From assembly GCA_030762175.1 (NCBI GenBank), contig CM060840.1, positions 42,493,501 through 42,557,500 of the forward strand: a DNA stretch of 64,000 nt, read 5' to 3'. Below are positions 59,133 to 64,000 of the stretch, piece by piece. The translations under genes and the position numbers were made by a program. The notes under the pieces are model-generated. The model saw nothing but the letters and a program-made list of their open reading frames with translations, was not told where the DNA came from and did not search any database. Within the stretch, counting starts at the first letter, position 1. Each line of letters starts with the position of its first letter. The DNA comes from Metallyticus violacea. Its lineage: Eukaryota; Arthropoda; Insecta; Mantodea; Metallyticidae.

Positions 59133-59970
59133 AAGTATTTAATTGTGAGCCGTACATAATAAATGTTATCGAAAGTACATTGTTTAAAATACATTGTGTT
59201 TAGCATTTGTTTTTATAGTCACTAACACAAATCTAAATAAGAATATGGAAGAAACAAAACAGATTAAGGAACTTGTAGGTTTCTGTTAGATTACATGTAT
59301 GAATCAGCGCTATTTCCACTTCTTATTTGGGTAGAAGTTAAAAGCTTTTACATTAATGCATGTGAAAGTTTCCATTCCAAATTAAATGTTCACTTTCATC
59401 CTCTTCATCAACTGTACTAATTTATGGAAATGGTAAAGTTATTTCGCACGATTGGTGCAGTAAAAGTAAACTATTCACCACTACCAAGAAATAATAGTCA
59501 ATACGAGAAAATGTCGAAACACAGGAGTGGATGTTTAACCAAACTGAAGAATGTTGAATATGGAGAAGTTCCTTAATAAAAGCTAAATCTTTTTTCGACA
59601 CAACTCAACTGCGTAAGTTTTTAATTGCCAGTTCTAATCCTAGACTAAAGTGGAGGGGGGTACTAACATTTCTCCTGAGTTCGCATCTTACCTGTTCCTA
59701 TCTCGAGGGCTGAGTTGTATTCGATATAATCTAAATTCACAAATAAAATAATGTACAGCGCTACTTGCATCGGAGTAATTGACTCTTCGACGAGTCACTG
59801 ACGCTGGCATTGGTGTGCAAATCCTACAAACGGAGGAGAGTAACACAGCGAAAGAAAATGGTCTTGAGGCGAATGCATGGAAAACTTAGGCCTCAAATTC
59901 CCCTGAGCTTATTCGCTGAATTATCACCCATTATTCTCTCTGCAGGCCATCCTTGGGATAACGTAGACAC
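59133..59970. other. no recognised gene
   Basis: AT-rich sequence between two SINEs. Confidence 0.4.
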
Positions 59971-60295
59971 CCCAATATCAGAGTCGGTACTGGTAGTGTA
60001 GTGGTTACCATACTTGCCTCCTACACCCAAATCGCGGGTTCGAACCCGACCAGGACCGATGGATTTTTTCGGGGCGTAAAAATCCTAAGTATGGCTTCCT
60101 TCGAAAGGGAAGTAAAGCCGTGGGTCCCGTGTCGTACATTTACGGCACGAAAAAGAACCTTAAGCCTGAAAGAGAGGTCTCTGAGCAAAATTTGTCGGCC
60201 GTTTCACGCCCTGAGTTGAATAGGACGCTGATAACCTGAGCTGTTAAAGAGCGTCCATAAATAAATCAATCCAAAAAAAAAATCCCAATATCAGA
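59971..60295 (+). mobile_element. SINE family A copy, intact, with 12-bp target-site duplication
   Basis: The tRNA-like head begins TCGGTACTGGTAGTGTAGTGG at 59984 and carries the B-box GGGTTCGAACCCG at about 60038-60050. Then come AAAAATCCTAAGTATGG, CTTCCTTCGAAAGGGAAG, CCCGTGTCGTACATTTACGG, TTTGTCGGCCGTTTCACGCC and GGACGCT...AGCGTCC (60223-60229 with 60250-60256, a terminal hairpin), with tail ATAAATAAATCAATCC and a short A-run. CCCAATATCAGA occurs at 59971-59982 and again at 60284-60295, so the insertion boundaries are precise. Frames of 63 and 72 codons through it are repeat-derived. Confidence 0.93.
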
Positions 60296-60341
60296 AGTGG
60301 AATATATTCCCGCAGGCTCGGGGGAGCATCCCACAAGTCGC

Positions 60342-60373
<32 letters not shown>
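60296..60373. repeat. poly-A run of about 31 bases
   Basis: A31 at about 60343-60373, preceded by a short GC-richer segment (GGCTCGGGGGAGCATCCC). It could be the A-tail of a truncated retroposed sequence or simple slippage expansion. Confidence 0.7.
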
Positions 60374-60377
<4 letters not shown>

Positions 60378-60924
60378 TGTGCATTATGTGACACAAGGCA
60401 AGTTAAATATTGCACTGATTAAGAAAAAAATATTTATTTTCTTTCTTAGTGTTTATTGTATAACATAAAGCGCTGAACCAAACTAACCTTTTTCCCCCAA
60501 CTTTTTATATCTTCTAGACTATTTATTGTAAATTAACAGTTTCTTCCGTAATCTTAGTGATCCAAGGGGATTACTGATATAGTTTGAATGTCATTATTAT
60601 AAAGGTAGAAGGCTTCAAAGACATCTTTGTGACATCGCAAGTAATCGGGATATATGTTGCATATTTGGTCTTTCGAAACAGGCGGAATTTCAAACTGCTC
60701 ACTTAATCTAGAGAATGAAATGTATTGACATTTTTCATGCCTTGCATTTACCATACATTTTCTTTTTTATTTTTGCATTGAATTATTTGATGCAACTTTT
60801 TGGGTTCTTTCATGTTTCTCCTTTTTAAAATTACTTTTGATTAATTTGATTATGAATTTAATAATAAAATATTTATATCTGTAAGAATTTGTATATTTAT
60901 TTCCAATTTAATTTTTATGTTTTT
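60374..60924. other. no recognised gene
   Basis: AT-rich spacer between the two intact SINE A copies. Confidence 0.4.
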
Positions 60925-61241
60925 TCTGCTGTGGGTATCGGTCCTGGTGGTGTAGTAGTTACCATACTTGCCTCCTAAACCCATGATCGCGGGTTCGAAC
61001 CCGACCAGGACCGATGGATTTTTTTCGGGCGTAAAAATCCTAAGTAATGGATTCCTTCGGAAGGGAAGTAAAGCCGTGGGTCCCGTGTCGTACATTTACG
61101 GCACGAAAAAGAACCTCAAGCCTGAAAGAAAGGCCTCTGAGCAAAGTTTATCGGCCGTTTCACGCCCTGAGTTGAATGGGACGCTGATGACCTGAGATGT
61201 TAAACAGCGTCCATAAATAAATCAATCAATCTGCTGTGGGT
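60925..61241 (+). mobile_element. SINE family A copy, intact, with 12-bp target-site duplication
   Basis: TCTGCTGTGGGT at 60925-60936 and 61230-61241 flanks the element exactly. The head forms a tRNA-like fold: ATCGGTCCTGG (60937-60947) pairs perfectly with CCAGGACCGAT (61005-61015), an extended 11-bp acceptor stem. The A-box region is TGGTGGTGTAGTAGTTACC and the B-box is GGTTCGAACCC (60992-61002). The body is the same as the 59984 copy. Near the 3' end GGACGCTG (61179-61186) pairs with CAGCGTCC (61205-61212), followed by ATAAATAAATCAATCAA. Such SINEs are transcribed by RNA polymerase III from the head and mobilised by a LINE. The anticodon region (GCCTCC) hints at a tRNA-Gly-like origin, which is uncertain. 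Confidence 0.95.
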
Positions 61242-64000
61242 TAAAAACTCAACAATATACATGAACATTAAACACGATAGTGACATTTTAAAAATGAACC
61301 TCCAATTTCTTGTAAAAGAATTAAAAGTTGTGAAGAATATCCTGGAAAACATTTTAGAGTTTTCAAACAGATGCATATCATTACATCATGCTGAAAACAT
61401 ATAAAATTAAATATTAGTGATGCATATAAAATCTATCATAATGCTATATTCTAAGTGTAAAACATTCGAAAGTACAAAAGACTGGAACGCTCTGAGGCTG
61501 CTGTGTCACTCACAAGTGTCATGCACACTACAAACAGCGAATGAGTCTCACAAACTGACAAATGAGTGGAATCCAATGAGAAGGAAGCACCTCCAATAAG
61601 AATGTAGATATTAACTACATACATCTTACGCTATCAATGGAGAACTGTACATATCTCGGATTTGAGATTGCGTTCTCTTTTATTTGAATCCCTGTAGGTT
61701 ACAGTTATTATTTTGGCCTTCTTCTTCGTTCTTCTTAGCTTTCTTGTTCTCGTCCTTTTGGGTCAAACTCTTGCCACCCATATAGCTCCTTACATCATGG
61801 GTAAAAGAGATAGCCTGCTCTCTCTGTTTTGTCTTTGTGAGATAACAGTTAATTGCTTCTCTAGATGTTCATTATATTTCTTGTCTCCTTCTCCTTTGGG
61901 TACGATATTAATCTCGTTAAGCTCATTTATATCATTAAAAGAAAAATAGTTTGGTACTCAGAAGATGTGTCTTTTTGAATATGTGCTTATTGTATTACAT
62001 AATTTAATTTCTAAGTTGCATGTTCAATACGAAAGTCATTCTGATCATTTAAATCGAGCACAGTTTAAGTATTTTCTACACACCTCATTTCCATAGATAC
62101 CTCTTTGTAGACTTCATTCCATTCTTCATTTCAAGGAATGAAGAAGACAGAAGTATTTCAATATCAACCGAAGCTACCCATATCATCGCAGTTTTGGATA
62201 GGACTTTTACTTATTGAAGGATAACTGCACGAATGAATGCAGATGTTTTTTTTCTTTTGTTTTGAATATTTTCTCTGAATGAAATATATCTAGCATAGCT
62301 TGAAATTATTATTAATAAACTGTTCCGTTTATTGTCTTGCATTGAGCATTTTGTATGTATGCTATCTAAAAATTTCAATTTACGCTTTTCATTGATATCC
62401 CTCCTAATTGTTCACTGTAATCGTTATGTGAATTATCGGAATCTGCGTTTTAAAAGCTTTCAGAAAGATTTCTATTCTCTTGTTACTTTTTCTGACAGAT
62501 TGAGGGCTGTTTTCAATACCAGGTGTTTTTCACAAATAATAGAAAAATTTCGACTCTTTCGTGTTTTAAAGCAAATACAATAAAACGAGTACATGGATGA
62601 CCACATAAAAGTTTTTAAACATAAGTATTGCTGGTTATTTAAAAGTTTTCCAAACTTTTCGGATGACGAGATATATGTCTGAGTAGTATAACTTTTTTTT
62701 TTAATTTCTATTCATTGTGAACGAAATCCTATCACACTAATTGTGAAAACAATAACATTGACAATGCAACACAACAATTCACAAAACAAAATACGATCCT
62801 TTTTAACGAAAATAATTCACGTTTTATGTTTAAAGGTTCTGATACACAATCGCAGATTTATATACATTTGACCTTTTTCTCAAGATTCTCGCAGTGCTTG
62901 TGGTGTTAGTTTGTACCACCACGTCTTGCATTAAAATGGGATGAAGGATTTAATGCTTTTCGATATGCTGTTTGTGATGATGGAGACGTTGAATGCTGAT
63001 TTACAGTCTCCATGTTTTTAATATATTCTAAACCTTTTCTGTAGAAAATTATTTCCTAGATTTTTAATTTGGTTTAGATGTGGAGGACGAAAGGATATTA
63101 AATACTGTAACATTGTTCCTTTCCAACCACCTAGATATATATCCTAATCATGTGATTTGGTATTATCAGCTAATTAAAGGAGGTTTCTTGGATATACTCA
63201 TTTTGCATCATTCATTGTTCCATGGGTCAAAACGAGTTTGCTTTTTTTTATTTCCCATTATTTCTCCTCAGACCTTGATCTTATCTCCTTTGAACTTGTG
63301 AACTGCCTGTATATGCCTCAGTCGTTCTGCGTCACTGGTTGTTTCCTTATGCATATTATCCTGGAATTCGGAACCGCATTTCATTTGAAACATGGTCCAT
63401 TGCCCCTGTTGCCAATTGATATGCTCCCAGCACCATACAATACGACGTGCCCAATTTCTACGGCGAGGGAATGAAATGCTCTTTCGTGCGGTCTATTTCT
63501 AGCAATATGGGTTGAAACAGTTAAACTATCAACAATCTGCAGAGCACTTAACTTACCTCCTTTCACTTATATAATAATACCTCGTATAAATTCAAGCATA
63601 ATACAATACTAATTTAGTTATACTTAAATAATAGTTTCCCTTGATAATGAAAATATATTATAAACCTTACCGATTATTAATTGAATCAAAATACTTTTTT
63701 CAAACCAAAATATTCAAAGGAAATCAATGCAACATAAATAATAAATATTCACTATTATATAATTTTTGAATTTAATGAAAGATTATCCTACGTTTAAAAA
63801 TTTAAAATATTATTTTTGCCAACCTCTGTTTACCAGGATGTTGTTCTTCTGGACTGCCAAATTCTTCATATTCCCTCCACATTCGGGATATTATGGCTCT
63901 TCCATTTACAGAACCCTAGCGCATCAGATTTTCTCTCAATTTGAATGACGTCATTGAGTATTACTTTCATTAATTATAAATGTTTTTAGTGTTTCTCCCA
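61242..64000. other. AT-rich sequence without a recognised gene
   Basis: I see short frames only (60-83 codons), none with a recognisable domain, no SINE landmark and no long microsatellite. The tail end 63840-63960 is slightly GC-richer but unassigned. Confidence 0.4.

Overview
This window looks like intergenic or intronic DNA from a large, AT-rich arthropod genome, most likely an insect. I base that on four things. There is no prokaryotic gene density and no long open frame apart from one spurious frame through a trinucleotide repeat. tRNA-derived SINEs of at least three families are present, with long microsatellites. There are decayed Tc1/mariner-superfamily transposases with DD34D and DD41D-type motifs. 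Fragments of a non-LTR retrotransposon RNase H domain and of an ORF family repeated in arthropod genomes also occur. I found no host protein-coding gene, rRNA, functional tRNA gene, CRISPR array or operon. No species can be named from the sequence alone.

Layout. 0-9.3 kb: a SINE (family B), degraded SINE A copies, a mariner remnant on the minus strand (about 2.75-3.77 kb) and a minus-strand LINE RNase H fragment (8.8-9.2 kb). 13.5-14.8 kb: four diverged copies of a ~41-bp unit. One carries an exact match to the 3' end of tRNA-Lys(CUU), so on the minus strand it reads as a retrotransposon primer-binding site. An LTR-like stretch adjoins it. 15.6-17.75 kb: a nearly full-length but dead DD41D-type transposon, followed by a ~930-bp ACT/ATT repeat. 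20-25 kb: GC-richer patches and microsatellites. 25.7-28.3 kb: a second, minus-strand DDE transposon with an N-terminal DUF4817-like region, a SINE B copy with target-site duplication, and a second mariner remnant. 29.6-38.8 kb: scattered transposase pieces, an unidentified coding-like relic and a degraded arthropod repeat ORF. 42-57 kb: mostly featureless AT-rich DNA with a perfect short hairpin, a tRNA-like sequence, a SINE A relative, a DDE fragment, microsatellites, a second LINE RNase H fragment and a SINE B copy. 58.3-61.3 kb: a cluster of SINEs, two of them (family A) intact with 12-bp target-site duplications.

Nothing here works together as a pathway. The window records successive transposon insertions at different stages of decay. 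The SINE A copies at 60-61 kb appear youngest (intact head, tail and duplications). The DNA transposons and LINE pieces are old, with frameshifts, stops and lost catalytic residues. Family names come from motif recognition without database searches.
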